Position numbers and translations under genes: made by a program. The notes under the pieces are model-generated. The model saw only the letters and a program-made list of their open reading frames with translations. It was not told the origin of the DNA and made no database searches. Of a DNA stretch of 64,000 nt, positions 9,592 to 17,734 are shown one piece after another (positions within the stretch are counted from its first letter, which is position 1; every line of letters starts with the position of its first letter). The DNA is from Microbacterium aurum (GTDB lineage: Bacteria > Actinomycetota > Actinomycetes > Actinomycetales > Microbacteriaceae), in NCBI RefSeq assembly GCF_016907815.1, contig NZ_JAFBCQ010000001.1, positions 682,001 through 746,000 on the forward strand, written 5' to 3'.

Positions 9592-10737
9592 ATGCAGATC
9601 ACTGGAGCCGTGCTCGAGACCAGCGGAGCCGAGGCGCCGTTCGCCCGCACCCGCCCCTTCACGGTCGGCCCGCTGGAGCTGGATCCGCCCGAGGCCGGTG
9701 AGATCCTGGTGCGCATCGAGGCGGCGGGCATCTGCCACTCCGACCTCAGCGTCGTCGACGGCAATCGCCGCCGTCCCGTCCCGATGCTGCTCGGCCACGA
9801 GGCGGCCGGCATCGTCGAGCAGTTGGGGGCGAACGTGGACGACCTCGCCGTCGGCGACCGCGTCGTCATGACCTTCCTCCCGCGCTGCGGGCACTGTGCC
9901 GGCTGCGCGACCGACGGCCGCCTGCCGTGCGAGGCGGGCACCGCCGCCAACAACGCCGGCACGCTGGTGGGCGGCGGTATCCGTCTGCACCGGCAGCGAC
10001 CGGGCGACGACAGCGACAGCGACGCTGACGCCGAGGCCGTCTTCCACCACCTCGGCGTCAGCGGCTTCGCCAGCCACGCCGTCGTGAGCCGCACCTCCGT
10101 CGTGCCGGTGCCCGCCGACGTGCCGGCCGAGATCGCGGCGCTCCTCGGCTGCGCCGTCCTCACCGGCGGCGGCGCGGTGCTCAACGCCGGGCGGCCCGCC
10201 GCGGGCGAGCGCGTCACCGTCGTGGGTCTCGGCGGCGTCGGCATGGCGGCGCTCCTCGTCGCCGTCGCGCTCGGGCACGAGGTCGTCGGCGTCGACGCGG
10301 TGGCATCCAAGCTCGATCTCGCTCGCCGGCTCGGCGCCGCGCGAGCGCTCACCCCCGCCGACGCGCTCGCCCAGGCGACGGATGCCGATGGTCGCGCCTC
10401 CGTCGTGATCGAAGCCGCCGGGAACGCGCGCGCGTTCGAGACCGCGTTCGCCCTCACCGCCCCCGGCGGCACGACCGTCACCGTGGGCCTGCCGGCGCCG
10501 GATGCCCGGGCGTCGGTGTCGCCCCTCACCCTCACGGCGGAGGCGCGCACCGTCATCGGCAGCTACCTCGGCTCCGCGGTGCCCAGCCGTGACATCCCGC
10601 GCTACATCGAGCTGTGGCGCGATGGCCGGCTGCCGCTGGAGAAGCTGGTGTCCAGTCACGTCGCCCTGACCGAGATCGACGCCGCCATGGACCGGCTCGC
10701 CGCCGGCGGCGAACTGCGCCAGCTCATCACCTTCTGA
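9592..10737 (+). CDS. Zinc-dependent alcohol dehydrogenase, MDR family
   Basis: 381 residues. The catalytic-zinc region GICHSDLS and LLGHEAAGIVE is followed by the structural-zinc cluster CGHCAGCATDGRLPC, then the Rossmann motif VGLGGVGMAALL. These features fit class III-like or mycothiol/aryl alcohol dehydrogenases that oxidise alcohols with NAD. Preceded by GAGGAGG. It heads a plus-strand run with an SDR and a MaoC hydratase, consistent with oxidation of an alcohol to a CoA-linked acid. Substrate not known. Confidence 0.9.
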   Translation: MQITGAVLETSGAEAPFARTRPFTVGPLELDPPEAGEILVRIEAAGICHSDLSVVDGNRRRPVPMLLGHEAAGIVEQLGANVDDLAVGDRVVMTFLPRCGHCAGCATDGRLPCEAGTAANNAGTLVGGGIRLHRQRPGDDSDSDADAEAVFHHLGVSGFASHAVVSRTSVVPVPADVPAEIAALLGCAVLTGGGAVLNAGRPAAGERVTVVGLGGVGMAALLVAVALGHEVVGVDAVASKLDLARRLGAARALTPADALAQATDADGRASVVIEAAGNARAFETAFALTAPGGTTVTVGLPAPDARASVSPLTLTAEARTVIGSYLGSAVPSRDIPRYIELWRDGRLPLEKLVSSHVALTEIDAAMDRLAAGGELRQLITF

Positions 10738-10830
10738 CGCCGAGCGCCGCAGCGCGAGAGCGCGACACCATACCGCGCAGTCGGTGTGCTCGAGACGGAT
10801 GCCGCCGCATCCCCGACGGAGAGGATACGC

Positions 10831-11580
10831 ATGACCCGCATCGCCATCGTGACCGGAGCCGCGCGCGGCATCGGCGCCGCCACCGCCCGCCGTCTCGCCG
10901 CCGACGGCTACGCCGTCGCGGTCGTCGATCTCGACGAGGCCGCGTGCGCCGACACGGTCGCCGCCATCGCCGAAGCCGGCGGCCGCGCGCTCGCCGTCGG
11001 CGCGGACGTCGCCGACGAAGACGCGGTGACCGCCGCCGTCGACCGCGTCACCGCAGAGCTCGGGGCGCCCACCGTGCTGGTGAACAACGCCGGCATCCTG
11101 CGCGACAACCTCCTCTTCAAGATGAGCGCCGACGACTGGGACGCCGTCATGAACGTGCATCTGCGCGGCGCCTTCCTCATGAGCCGTGCCGTGCCGCGCC
11201 ACCAGGTGGAGGCCGGGTTCGGGCGCATCGTGAACCTGTCGTCCACCTCGGCGCTCGGCAACCGCGGGCAGGCGAACTACGCCGCCGCCAAGGCCGGCAT
11301 GCAGGGCTTCACGAAGACCCTCGCCATCGAACTCGGCCCGTTCGGGGTCACCGTCAACGCCGTCGCCCCCGGTTTCATCGTCACCGATATGACGCGCGCG
11401 ACCGCGGAGCGGGTCGGGGTGCCGTTCGACGACTTCGTCGCCGCGACCGCGAAGGAGATCCCCGTCGGCCGTCCCGGTCAACCCGACGACATCGCCGCCG
11501 CGGTCTCGTTCTTCTGCCGGGAGGATGCCGGGTTCGTCTCGGGTCAGGTGCTGTACGTCGCCGGAGGTCCGCGCGCATGA
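10831..11580 (+). CDS. SDR-family oxidoreductase, FabG-like
   Basis: 249 residues. It has the cofactor motif TGAARGIGAA, NNAG at the fourth strand, catalytic Ser in NLSSTSALG, YAAAKAG (YxxxK), and a C-terminal GQVLYVAGG. It is a likely beta-ketoacyl or 3-hydroxyacyl reductase or dehydrogenase. The ATG at 10831 follows GGAGAGGA. Its stop overlaps the next start (ATGA), so it is coupled to the MaoC hydratase. Confidence 0.9.
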   Translation: MTRIAIVTGAARGIGAATARRLAADGYAVAVVDLDEAACADTVAAIAEAGGRALAVGADVADEDAVTAAVDRVTAELGAPTVLVNNAGILRDNLLFKMSADDWDAVMNVHLRGAFLMSRAVPRHQVEAGFGRIVNLSSTSALGNRGQANYAAAKAGMQGFTKTLAIELGPFGVTVNAVAPGFIVTDMTRATAERVGVPFDDFVAATAKEIPVGRPGQPDDIAAAVSFFCREDAGFVSGQVLYVAGGPRA

Positions 11581-12029
11581 TCCGCGTCGCCAGCCCCGCC
11601 GACCTGCCGGGCGTCGTCGGCCAGAGCGCCACGGGCGCGTGGTTCGAGATCGATCAGGATCGCATCGCCGCGTTCGCCGAGGCCACCGAGGACCGGCAGT
11701 GGATCCACCTCGACCGCGACCGCGCGGCATCCGGTCCCTTCGGCGGCACGATCGCGCACGGCTACCTGACACTGTCGCTCCTGCCGCACCTTGCGAGCGG
11801 ACTGCTCGAGGTGGGCGGCGTCGCGATGGCCGTCAACTACGGGCTCGACGCGGTGCGCTTCCTGCAGCCGGTGCGCGCCGGCGCGCGCGTCCGCGCCGTC
11901 ACCGAGGTGCGCTCCGCCGAACCGGTGGCGCAGGGCATGCGCGTCGGGATGCGGACGACCGTCGAGATCGAGGGCTCCGAGCGCCCAGCGCTGGTCGCCG
12001 AGACGATCGCGCTGTACGTCCCGGAGTGA
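11577..12029 (+). CDS. MaoC-family (R)-hydratase
   Basis: 150 residues with a hot-dog fold. The hydratase motif region is WIHLDRDRAASGPFGG followed by TIAHGYLTLSLL, containing the Asp and His used for water addition to enoyl-CoA. It follows the SDR by a 4-nt overlap; together they could interconvert enoyl-, hydroxy- and ketoacyl-CoA. Confidence 0.9.
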   Translation: MIRVASPADLPGVVGQSATGAWFEIDQDRIAAFAEATEDRQWIHLDRDRAASGPFGGTIAHGYLTLSLLPHLASGLLEVGGVAMAVNYGLDAVRFLQPVRAGARVRAVTEVRSAEPVAQGMRVGMRTTVEIEGSERPALVAETIALYVPE

Positions 12030-12039
12030 GGCCTGCCGT

Positions 12040-12067
12040 GCGCCGCGCCTCGTGTGAGGCGCGGCGC
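12040..12067. terminator. Bidirectional stem-loop between convergent genes
   Basis: GCGCCGCGCCTC and GAGGCGCGGCGC pair perfectly around GTGT, between the MaoC gene and the convergent thiolase gene. Confidence 0.7.
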
Positions 12068-12075
12068 GCCGCGCG

Positions 12076-13290
12076 TCACGCGCGCTCGAGCACCATCGCC
12101 ATGCCCTGGCCGCCGCCGACGCACATCGTCTCCAGGCCGTAGCGCCCGCCCCGCTCGGCGAGACCGTTCAGCAGGGTCGAGGTGATGCGCGCGCCGGTCA
12201 TCCCGAACGGGTGCCCGACGGCGATGGCACCGCCGAACGCGTTCAGTCGCTCGTCGTCGACACCGAGCTCGCGCGCCGAGGGGATCACCTGCGCGGCGAA
12301 CGCCTCGTTGATCTCCACGAGGTCCATGTCGTCGACGTCGAGCCCGGCGCGCGCGAGCGCGCGGCGCGACGCCTCGACCGGGCCGAGACCCATGATCTCC
12401 GGCGACAGCCCGCTGACGCCCGTCGAGACGATGCGCGCGAGCGGTGTGAGCCCGAGCTCGTCCACGACGCGGTCCGAGACGATCACGACGGCGGCGGCAC
12501 CGTCGTTGAGCGGGCAGCAGTTGCCCGCCGTCACCGTGCCGTCGGGGCGGAAGACCGGCTCGAGGGTGGCGAGCCCTTCGAGGGTCACCCCCGGCCGCGG
12601 CCCGTCGTCGGCGGCGACGACCGTGCCGTCCTCGAGCGTGATCGGCGTGATGTCGCGGGCCCAGAACCCCGAGGCGATCGCCGCCTCGGCGCGCTGCTGC
12701 GACCGTGCGGCGAACGCGTCCTGCTCCGCGCGGCCGATGCCTCGCAGCTGCGCGACGTTCTCGGCGGTCTGGCCCATCGCGATGTAGGCGTCGGGGGCCG
12801 TTCCGTCGGTGCGCGGGTCGGTCCACGGCGACGCCCCGCCGCTCGCGCGCGCCGCGGTGCGCGCACCGGCATCCGCGAAGAGCGGGTTGTGCGCCTCCTC
12901 GGCATCCGCCCGCCCGTGCACGTAGCGCGACACCGACTCGACGCCCGCCGAGACGAACACGTCGCCTTCGCCCGCCTTGATGGCGTGGAACGCCATGCGC
13001 GTGGTCTGCAGCGACGACGAGCAGTAGCGGTTGACGGTCGCTCCGGCAACGGTGTCGAGCCTCAGCAGCACCGCGACGATGCGGGCGAGGTTGAATCCCT
13101 GCTCGCCCGCCGGCTGCCCGCACCCGACGAGCAGGTCGTCGATGCGCGCGGGATCGAGCGCCGGCACCTTCGCCAGCGCGGCGCGGACCATGCGCGCCGT
13201 GAGGTCATCGGGGCGGATGCCGATGAGCGACCCCTTGCGGGCGCGTCCGATGGGCGAGCGGGCGGTGGCGACGATGTAGGCCTCGGTCAC
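12076..13290 (-). CDS. Acetyl-CoA C-acyltransferase (thiolase)
   Basis: 404 residues, full length. The nucleophilic Cys lies in VNRYCSSSLQ (about residue 89), the His in VGHPFGMTGAR, and the second Cys in ETMCVGGGQGMAMV. It cleaves 3-ketoacyl-CoA in beta-oxidation or condenses two acyl-CoAs. The GTG start follows GGAGGA. The upstream gene in its operon has been lost down to a short tail. Confidence 0.95.
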   Translation of the reverse strand: MTEAYIVATARSPIGRARKGSLIGIRPDDLTARMVRAALAKVPALDPARIDDLLVGCGQPAGEQGFNLARIVAVLLRLDTVAGATVNRYCSSSLQTTRMAFHAIKAGEGDVFVSAGVESVSRYVHGRADAEEAHNPLFADAGARTAARASGGASPWTDPRTDGTAPDAYIAMGQTAENVAQLRGIGRAEQDAFAARSQQRAEAAIASGFWARDITPITLEDGTVVAADDGPRPGVTLEGLATLEPVFRPDGTVTAGNCCPLNDGAAAVVIVSDRVVDELGLTPLARIVSTGVSGLSPEIMGLGPVEASRRALARAGLDVDDMDLVEINEAFAAQVIPSARELGVDDERLNAFGGAIAVGHPFGMTGARITSTLLNGLAERGGRYGLETMCVGGGQGMAMVLERA

Positions 13291-13300
13291 GGCATCCTCC

Positions 13301-13357
13301 TCAGACGAACGCGGCGACGCCGGTGACGGCGCGCCCCACGATCAGGGTGTTCATATC
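13301..13357 (-). pseudogene. 3' tail of a lost gene upstream of thiolase
   Basis: The minus strand reads DMNTLIVGRAVTGVAAFV then stop, just before the thiolase ribosome site. It looks like the C-terminus of a longer protein whose body is gone; the adjoining bases belong to an opposite-strand gene fragment. Family not identified. Confidence 0.45.
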
Positions 13358-13936
13358 ATGCGTGCGCTCACCGTGTTCGGCTACGACGACCGCGACCACG
13401 GCGGCCACGCCGAGATCGTCTTCGACGACGTGCGGGTGCCCGCCGCGAACCTCATCGCCGCCGAGGGCGACGGCTTCGCGATCGCCCAGGCGCGCCTGGG
13501 CCCCGGCCGCATCCATCACTGCATGCGCGCGATCGGCATGGGGGAGCGCGCGCTCGCGCTCATGACCGCGCGCGCCCGGGAACGCGTCGCGTTCGGCCGG
13601 ACCCTCGGCGAGCAGGGCGTCGTCCGGGAGTGGCTGGCGTCGTCGCGGGTCGAGCTCGAGGCGCTGCGACTGCTGGTGCTGAAGACCGCGTGGCTCATGG
13701 ACACCGTCGGCAACCGTGCCGCCATGACCGAGATCCAGGCGATCAAGATCGCGGTCCCACGGGCCGTGCAGCGCATCCTCGACCGGGCGATCCAGCTGCA
13801 CGGCGGCGCGGGCGTGTCGCAGGACACGCCGCTCGCGGCCCTCTTCGCCGGCATCCGCACGCTGCGTCTCGCCGACGGCCCCGACGAAGTGCACCTCGAC
13901 AGCCTCGGGCGGGCGCAGCTGCGCACCGACCGCTGA
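13358..13936 (+). pseudogene. Acyl-CoA dehydrogenase, C-terminal half only
   Basis: 192 residues in frame, against about 390-400 for the family. It starts inside the middle beta domain (AEIVFDDVRVPAANLI) and contains the helical C-terminal domain with RERVAFGRTLGEQGVV and QLHGGAGVSQDTPLA. The N-terminal FAD/substrate domain is missing, so it should be inactive. The break coincides with the broken minus-strand tail, marking a deletion or inversion joint near 13355. Confidence 0.8.
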
Positions 13937-13953
13937 ACCGGAAGGACGATGCG

Positions 13954-14215
13954 ATGACGCATGCCCCCGACCCCGCGATCGACGGCGACGGCCACGCCAC
14001 GCTGTCCGTCGCGAGCATCCTCGCCGAGAAGGCGACCCGGCCGGACCGCCCGGCGCTGCACGCCGCCGGCACGACGCTGAGCTACGGCGAGCTGTGGGCG
14101 CAGCCCGGGCCTACGCGGGCGCTCTGCGGGCGCGGGGAATCGGCCCCGGCGACCGGGTCGCGATGATGGTGCCGAACGTCCCCGATTTCGCGCGCGTGTA
14201 CTACGGCGCACTTGC
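13954..14215 (+). pseudogene. Acyl-CoA synthetase, N-terminal fragment with frameshift
   Basis: It starts at ATG 13954 and runs through SVASILAEKATRPDRPALH and LSYGELWAQ. Near 14103 the frame must shift by one base to continue ARAYAGALRARGIGPGDRVA and VPNVPDFARVYYGAL, as in AMP-forming acyl-CoA synthetases. Homology stops near 14212 where the arsenic island begins. About 85 of some 500 residues remain; non-functional. Confidence 0.8.
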
Positions 14216-14272
14216 CCGTATCGGAACCAGGTTGCGGGACAAGTTGTTTCGGCCTGGAGTTTCGGCACACGG
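14216..14272. mobile_element. Left junction of the arsenic island
   Basis: Between the truncated synthetase and arsN is a short A+T-richer stretch; its minus strand contains ACAACTTGTCCCGCAACCTG. It matches neither neighbouring gene and may be a recombination site or element end. No target duplication could be identified. Confidence 0.4.
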
Positions 14273-14779
14273 TCAGCGAGGGTGGCGGCGCTCGACGAGG
14301 ATGGTGCCGCGCCACTGCCCAGCCCAGGGGCCGTAGGTCATGAGGGCGATGCGTTCGCGGTGACCTACGCGGCGGAAGCCTGCCCTGTCGTGGAGGGCGA
14401 GGCTGGCGGGGTTCTCGGGGAAGATGCTCGCCTGCACCGTCCAGATGCCGGCACTGTCGGCAGCTCGGAGGAAGGCGTCAAGGAGTGCGGCGCCTGCGCC
14501 GTGCCCACGAGCCTGGTCCGCGATATAGACCGAGTGCTCGACCACGCCCCGATAGACCTCACGAGACGACGCGGGTGAGGCGGCGACCCATCCGACGACG
14601 GATCCGGCGGCGTCCTCGGCAACGAGCCGCCCTAGGGTGATTTTTCCTGAGTCGAAGGCCGACCAGGTTGGTGGGTTCGGTTCGAAGGTCGCGTTGCCGG
14701 TGGCGATGCCTTGGCGGTAGATGGATTCCACCGCTGGCCAGTCGGCGGCGGTCATCGTGCGGATGAGAACGCCGCTCAT
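14273..14779 (-). CDS. arsN: GNAT N-acetyltransferase, ArsN-like
   Basis: 168 residues. GNAT motif A is visible as YIADQARGHGAGAALLDAFL, with an N-terminal IRTMTAADWPAVESIYRQG as in phosphinothricin/ArsN1 acetyltransferases. Family members acetylate arsinothricin or related amino acids. The start overlaps the arsR stop (ATGA), so arsR-arsN is an operon. Confidence 0.8.
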   Translation of the reverse strand: MSGVLIRTMTAADWPAVESIYRQGIATGNATFEPNPPTWSAFDSGKITLGRLVAEDAAGSVVGWVAASPASSREVYRGVVEHSVYIADQARGHGAGAALLDAFLRAADSAGIWTVQASIFPENPASLALHDRAGFRRVGHRERIALMTYGPWAGQWRGTILVERRHPR

Positions 14780-15123
14780 GGGCGCAGCGTGCGGGAGGCC
14801 TGTTCGAGGGCATCCGTGACGATGCGGTAGTAGGCCCAGCGGCCGCGTTGTTCGCGAGTGGTGAGACCGGCGTCGACGAGCAGTTTCATGTGGTGGGAGA
14901 CGGTCGGCTGGGAGAGTCCGACTGGCTCGGTGAGGTCGCAGATGCATGCTTCGCCGTCGCCGGATGCGGCGATCAGTGAGAGGAGTCGCACGCGGGTGGG
15001 GTCGCCCAGAGCCTTGAACGTGCGCGCGATCCGCTCGGCCTCGTCGGGCGTCAGCACCCCGCCGGTGACCGGCGAGCAGCACACCGTGGCGTCGGCCGGG
15101 AGGAGGGGGAGCGTCGTGGGCAT
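14776..15123 (-). CDS. arsR: ArsR-family arsenite-responsive repressor
   Basis: 115 residues from the ATG at 15123; a GTG at 15144 would add seven. Winged helix with ALGDPTRVRLLSLIAAS, EACICDLTEPVG (ELCVCDL-type As(III)-binding Cys pair in the alpha3 region) and SQPTVSHHMKLLVDAGL. An extra N-terminal VCCSP is typical of actinobacterial ArsR. It probably represses its own operon and the divergent flavoprotein gene through the intergenic TCGA array. Confidence 0.9.
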   Translation of the reverse strand: MPTTLPLLPADATVCCSPVTGGVLTPDEAERIARTFKALGDPTRVRLLSLIAASGDGEACICDLTEPVGLSQPTVSHHMKLLVDAGLTTREQRGRWAYYRIVTDALEQASRTLRP

Positions 15124-15145
15124 GCCACGATTCTGGCACGTCACA

Positions 15146-15195
15146 TTGACATTCGTCGATACATCGAGGATTCTCGATCCATCGAGTTCTGTCGA
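15146..15195 (+). promoter_or_regulatory. Promoter and TCGA-array operator in arsR/arsO divergence
   Basis: TTGACA (15146-15151), 17-bp spacer, GATTCT (15169-15174) for the plus-strand gene. TCGA occurs five times with starts at 15156, 15164, 15174, 15182 and 15192, including the palindrome ATCGAGGATTCTCGAT. This is a likely ArsR binding array. Confidence 0.65.
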
Positions 15196-15215
15196 TGCGT
15201 GGAGGAGTGAGTGTA

Positions 15216-16535
15216 ATGGAGAGCGCGTTGCCCGTGGTTGTCATTGGTGCCGGCCCGCAGGGGCTCGCAGCTGCCGCCCACCTGGTCGAGCGAGACGTCC
15301 CGATTGTTGTGTTGGAGGCCGGAACCGACCCGGCATCAGCGGTTGCCGAGTGGGGGCATGTGCGCCTGTTCTCGGAGTGGCCGGAGCTGATCGACACGGC
15401 CGGGGCGCGGATTCTCGAGCCCACCGGATGGTCCGCTCCGACGACCGGCTATCCGACCGGCGCGCAGTGGATCAGCGGCTATCTCGCGCCGCTTGCTACC
15501 GAGCTGGGCGACCGGGTGCGGTACGGCGCTCGGGTCGTCGGGGTCTCCCGCCTGGGCCGCGACCGCCTCGTCGACGCGGGCCGCAGCGATCAGCCGTTCA
15601 CAGTTCACGTGCAGCCGAGCGAGGGTGAGGAGTACCGATTGCAGGCGCGCGCGGTGATCGACGCCTCGGGTACGTGGTCCTCGCCCAACCCCGCAGGCGC
15701 GGACGGTCTGCCCGCGCTGGGCGAGCGAGCCGCCGCCGAGTTGCTGTCGTACCGCATCCCCGACTTCCGCGACCGGAAAGGCTTCGAGGGGAAGCACACG
15801 GTCGTCATCGGCTCCGGGCATTCGGCCGTGACGGCGGTCCTCGCGCTGGCACGCATGGCGCGCCGCGACCCGGACACTACTGTGACGTGGGTGCTGCGCC
15901 GCGCCACCGCCGGGAACGCCTTCGGCGGCGGCGAGGCCGACGAGCTACCCGCACGCGGGGCACTGGGGATCAAGGCGAAGGAGTTCGTCGACGCCGGCCT
16001 GGTGTCTCTCGTGACCGGGTTCCGCGTCGAGCGCGTCACCACGGACGGGGATCGGCCGGTCCTGGTGGCAGAAGATGGCCGCACGCTCACCGCCGATCGC
16101 GTCGTCGTGCTCACCGGGTTCCGTCCGGACCTGTCGTTCCTGTCGGAGCTGCGGTTGGAGCTGGACCCCACCTTGCAAGCCCCCGTGCGTATCGCTGCGG
16201 AGGTCGACCCGAACGTGCATTCCTGCGGTTCGGTCGCGGCGACCGGCGCCGCCGACATCGCCCAACCGGAGCCTGACTTCTACCTCGTGGGCGCGAAGTC
16301 CTACGGGAGGGCACCGACCTTTCTCGCCCTCACCGGGTACGAACAAGTGCGCAGCGTCGTCGCGGAGCTCGCGGGCGACCACGAGGCCGCCCGCCGAGTG
16401 GAACTGGTGCTGCCCGACACGGGCGTCTGCGGCGGCGCCGGCCTGTTCGACGCTTCCGGGGTATCCCTGGGCGGTGCCTGCTGTGCCCCGCCGGCTCAGT
16501 TGCTCCAGATCGGACGCGCTCCGGCCGCCGTCTGA
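15216..16535 (+). CDS. FAD/NAD(P)-dependent oxidoreductase, ArsO-like
   Basis: 439 residues. It has an N-terminal FAD-binding Rossmann motif VVVIGAGPQGLAAAAHL and a second nucleotide motif TVVIGSGHSAVTAVLALA near residue 195. These fit flavin monooxygenase-like proteins found in ars operons (ArsO). A Cys-rich C-terminus (LGGACCAPP) may bind arsenic. The ATG at 15216 has GGAGGAG upstream. Its exact reaction is not established; a role in organoarsenical or arsenite oxidation is inferred from context. Confidence 0.75.
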   Translation: MESALPVVVIGAGPQGLAAAAHLVERDVPIVVLEAGTDPASAVAEWGHVRLFSEWPELIDTAGARILEPTGWSAPTTGYPTGAQWISGYLAPLATELGDRVRYGARVVGVSRLGRDRLVDAGRSDQPFTVHVQPSEGEEYRLQARAVIDASGTWSSPNPAGADGLPALGERAAAELLSYRIPDFRDRKGFEGKHTVVIGSGHSAVTAVLALARMARRDPDTTVTWVLRRATAGNAFGGGEADELPARGALGIKAKEFVDAGLVSLVTGFRVERVTTDGDRPVLVAEDGRTLTADRVVVLTGFRPDLSFLSELRLELDPTLQAPVRIAAEVDPNVHSCGSVAATGAADIAQPEPDFYLVGAKSYGRAPTFLALTGYEQVRSVVAELAGDHEAARRVELVLPDTGVCGGAGLFDASGVSLGGACCAPPAQLLQIGRAPAAV

Positions 16536-16545
16536 CCAGACAGAC

Positions 16546-16583
16546 GAGAGGGGGCGGGTCGCATCAGCGATCTGCCCCCTCTC
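16546..16583. terminator. Bidirectional terminator between convergent ars genes
   Basis: GAGAGGGGGC and GCCCCCTCTC form a perfect outer stem; the inner bases also pair around ATCA. It lies between the ArsO-like gene and arsC. Confidence 0.8.
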
Positions 16584-16590
16584 CCGTTGC

Positions 16591-16989
16591 TCAGCGTGCG
16601 AGGAGCGTGGTCTGGATCTTGTCGGAGACAGCTTCGCGCAGCGGCCGCACGGCCTCGGCGTCCCAGGCCTCCGGGTTGGGGAAGGACCACTCCAAGACTT
16701 CGCCGCGGGGAGTGGACGGCAGGGCGAGGCCGGGCTTCATCAGAACCACCACGTCCGCCTGATCCAGGTCGTCCGCGGTGACGGCACGCGGCACCCGGTC
16801 GGCGATGTCTATGCCCAGCTCAGCGACCGTGGCGGCCACGGCAGGATTCACTTCGCCTGCGGGCGACAGTCCCGCCGACGTCGCGGTGAACCGGTCGCCG
16901 GCCAGGTGCTCCAAGAGCGCGGCGCCAAGCTGAGAGCGGCCGGCGTTGTGCTGGCAGATGAACAGGACGGTCGGAGTGGTGTCAGTCAC
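16591..16989 (-). CDS. arsC: Arsenate reductase, low-molecular-weight phosphatase type
   Basis: 132 residues. The phosphatase loop CQHNAGRSQ (CX5R) lies at residues 12-20. The usual general-acid DP motif reads SFPNPEAWD, with Asn in place of Asp. VRPLREAVSDKI closes the domain. It reduces arsenate to arsenite with thioredoxin or mycothiol/mycoredoxin as reductant. It lies 22 nt downstream of the ArsR-ArsC fusion on the same strand. Confidence 0.88.
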   Translation of the reverse strand: MTDTTPTVLFICQHNAGRSQLGAALLEHLAGDRFTATSAGLSPAGEVNPAVAATVAELGIDIADRVPRAVTADDLDQADVVVLMKPGLALPSTPRGEVLEWSFPNPEAWDAEAVRPLREAVSDKIQTTLLAR

Positions 16990-17011
16990 GGGTTCTCTTT
17001 TCTAGGCAGGG

Positions 17012-17686
17012 TCAGGAGGCGGCGAGCCGGGGTGCGAGTTGGGTGATCCGGCGCTCCAGCTCGTCGTACGCGGTGTCGAAGGCGTCGTCGGTGCCGACGC
17101 GCACCGGGTCCGGGATCGACCAGTGCAGATGCCCGGTCACGCCGAGTTCTTCGTGCGCGTTGTCACACACGGTGACCACGAAATCCGAACCGGTCAGCAC
17201 CGTCTCCAACGCCCGCGGCGACTCGTCGGGAAGGTCGAGTGTGTGACGATCCGCCGTCGCGATCGCGCCGGGGTCGATCCGGTCTGCGGGGTGGGTGCCG
17301 CCGGAAGCGGCAGGGATGCTGCTGCGGGTCGACCACAACGCCGCGGCCAACTGCGATCGGGCCGAGTTCGCCGTGCACACGAACACCACCCGGCTCGCCC
17401 GCTCGACTCGACCGGGAGTGAGGCCCTGCAGTGCGGTGTCGGTCAGGTGGACGTAGCTGCGTCGCTTGTCCGCTTCCGACCGAGACCGGGCCACCATGCC
17501 CGCCGTCTCCAGCACGTTCAGGTGATGAGCCACCAGGTTCCCGGGCATCTCCAGAGCCGTCCGAATCTCCGACGGCGACAAGTCGCCCAGCGTCAGGAGG
17601 TCGACAATTCGAAGGCGCGACGGGTCGCTCAATGCGGCGTGCCGTGCGGCGCGCGCCTCCACCGTGTCGATTCGTTCAGTGTTCAT
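17012..17686 (-). CDS. ArsR repressor fused to an arsenate reductase-like domain
   Basis: 224 residues. Residues 1-90 form an ArsR winged helix (ALSDPSRLRIVDLL, VAHHLNVLETAGMV). From about residue 97 a phosphatase-type domain follows with VFVCTANSARSQLAAAL (CX5R), TVCDNAHEEL and IPDPVRVG (intact DP acid). One protein thus combines As sensing with arsenate or phosphotyrosine-like binding. The start codon lies inside a 31-bp palindrome, implying autoregulation and control of the divergent aquaporin gene. Confidence 0.88.
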   Translation of the reverse strand: MNTERIDTVEARAARHAALSDPSRLRIVDLLTLGDLSPSEIRTALEMPGNLVAHHLNVLETAGMVARSRSEADKRRSYVHLTDTALQGLTPGRVERASRVVFVCTANSARSQLAAALWSTRSSIPAASGGTHPADRIDPGAIATADRHTLDLPDESPRALETVLTGSDFVVTVCDNAHEELGVTGHLHWSIPDPVRVGTDDAFDTAYDELERRITQLAPRLAAS

Positions 17687-17705
17687 TGATTCAATGTTGA
17701 CTGAA
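17675..17705. promoter_or_regulatory. Operator palindrome of arsR-arsC / aquaporin
   Basis: TTCAGT and ACTGAA outer arms and CATTGA-T-TCAATG inner arms form a nested palindrome overlapping the start codon of the fusion gene. A TACCCT (-10 like) follows at 17707-17712 for the aquaporin gene. Confidence 0.7.
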
Positions 17706-17734
17706 CTACCCTGCTCGGGTCAAGATGAGCCGAC

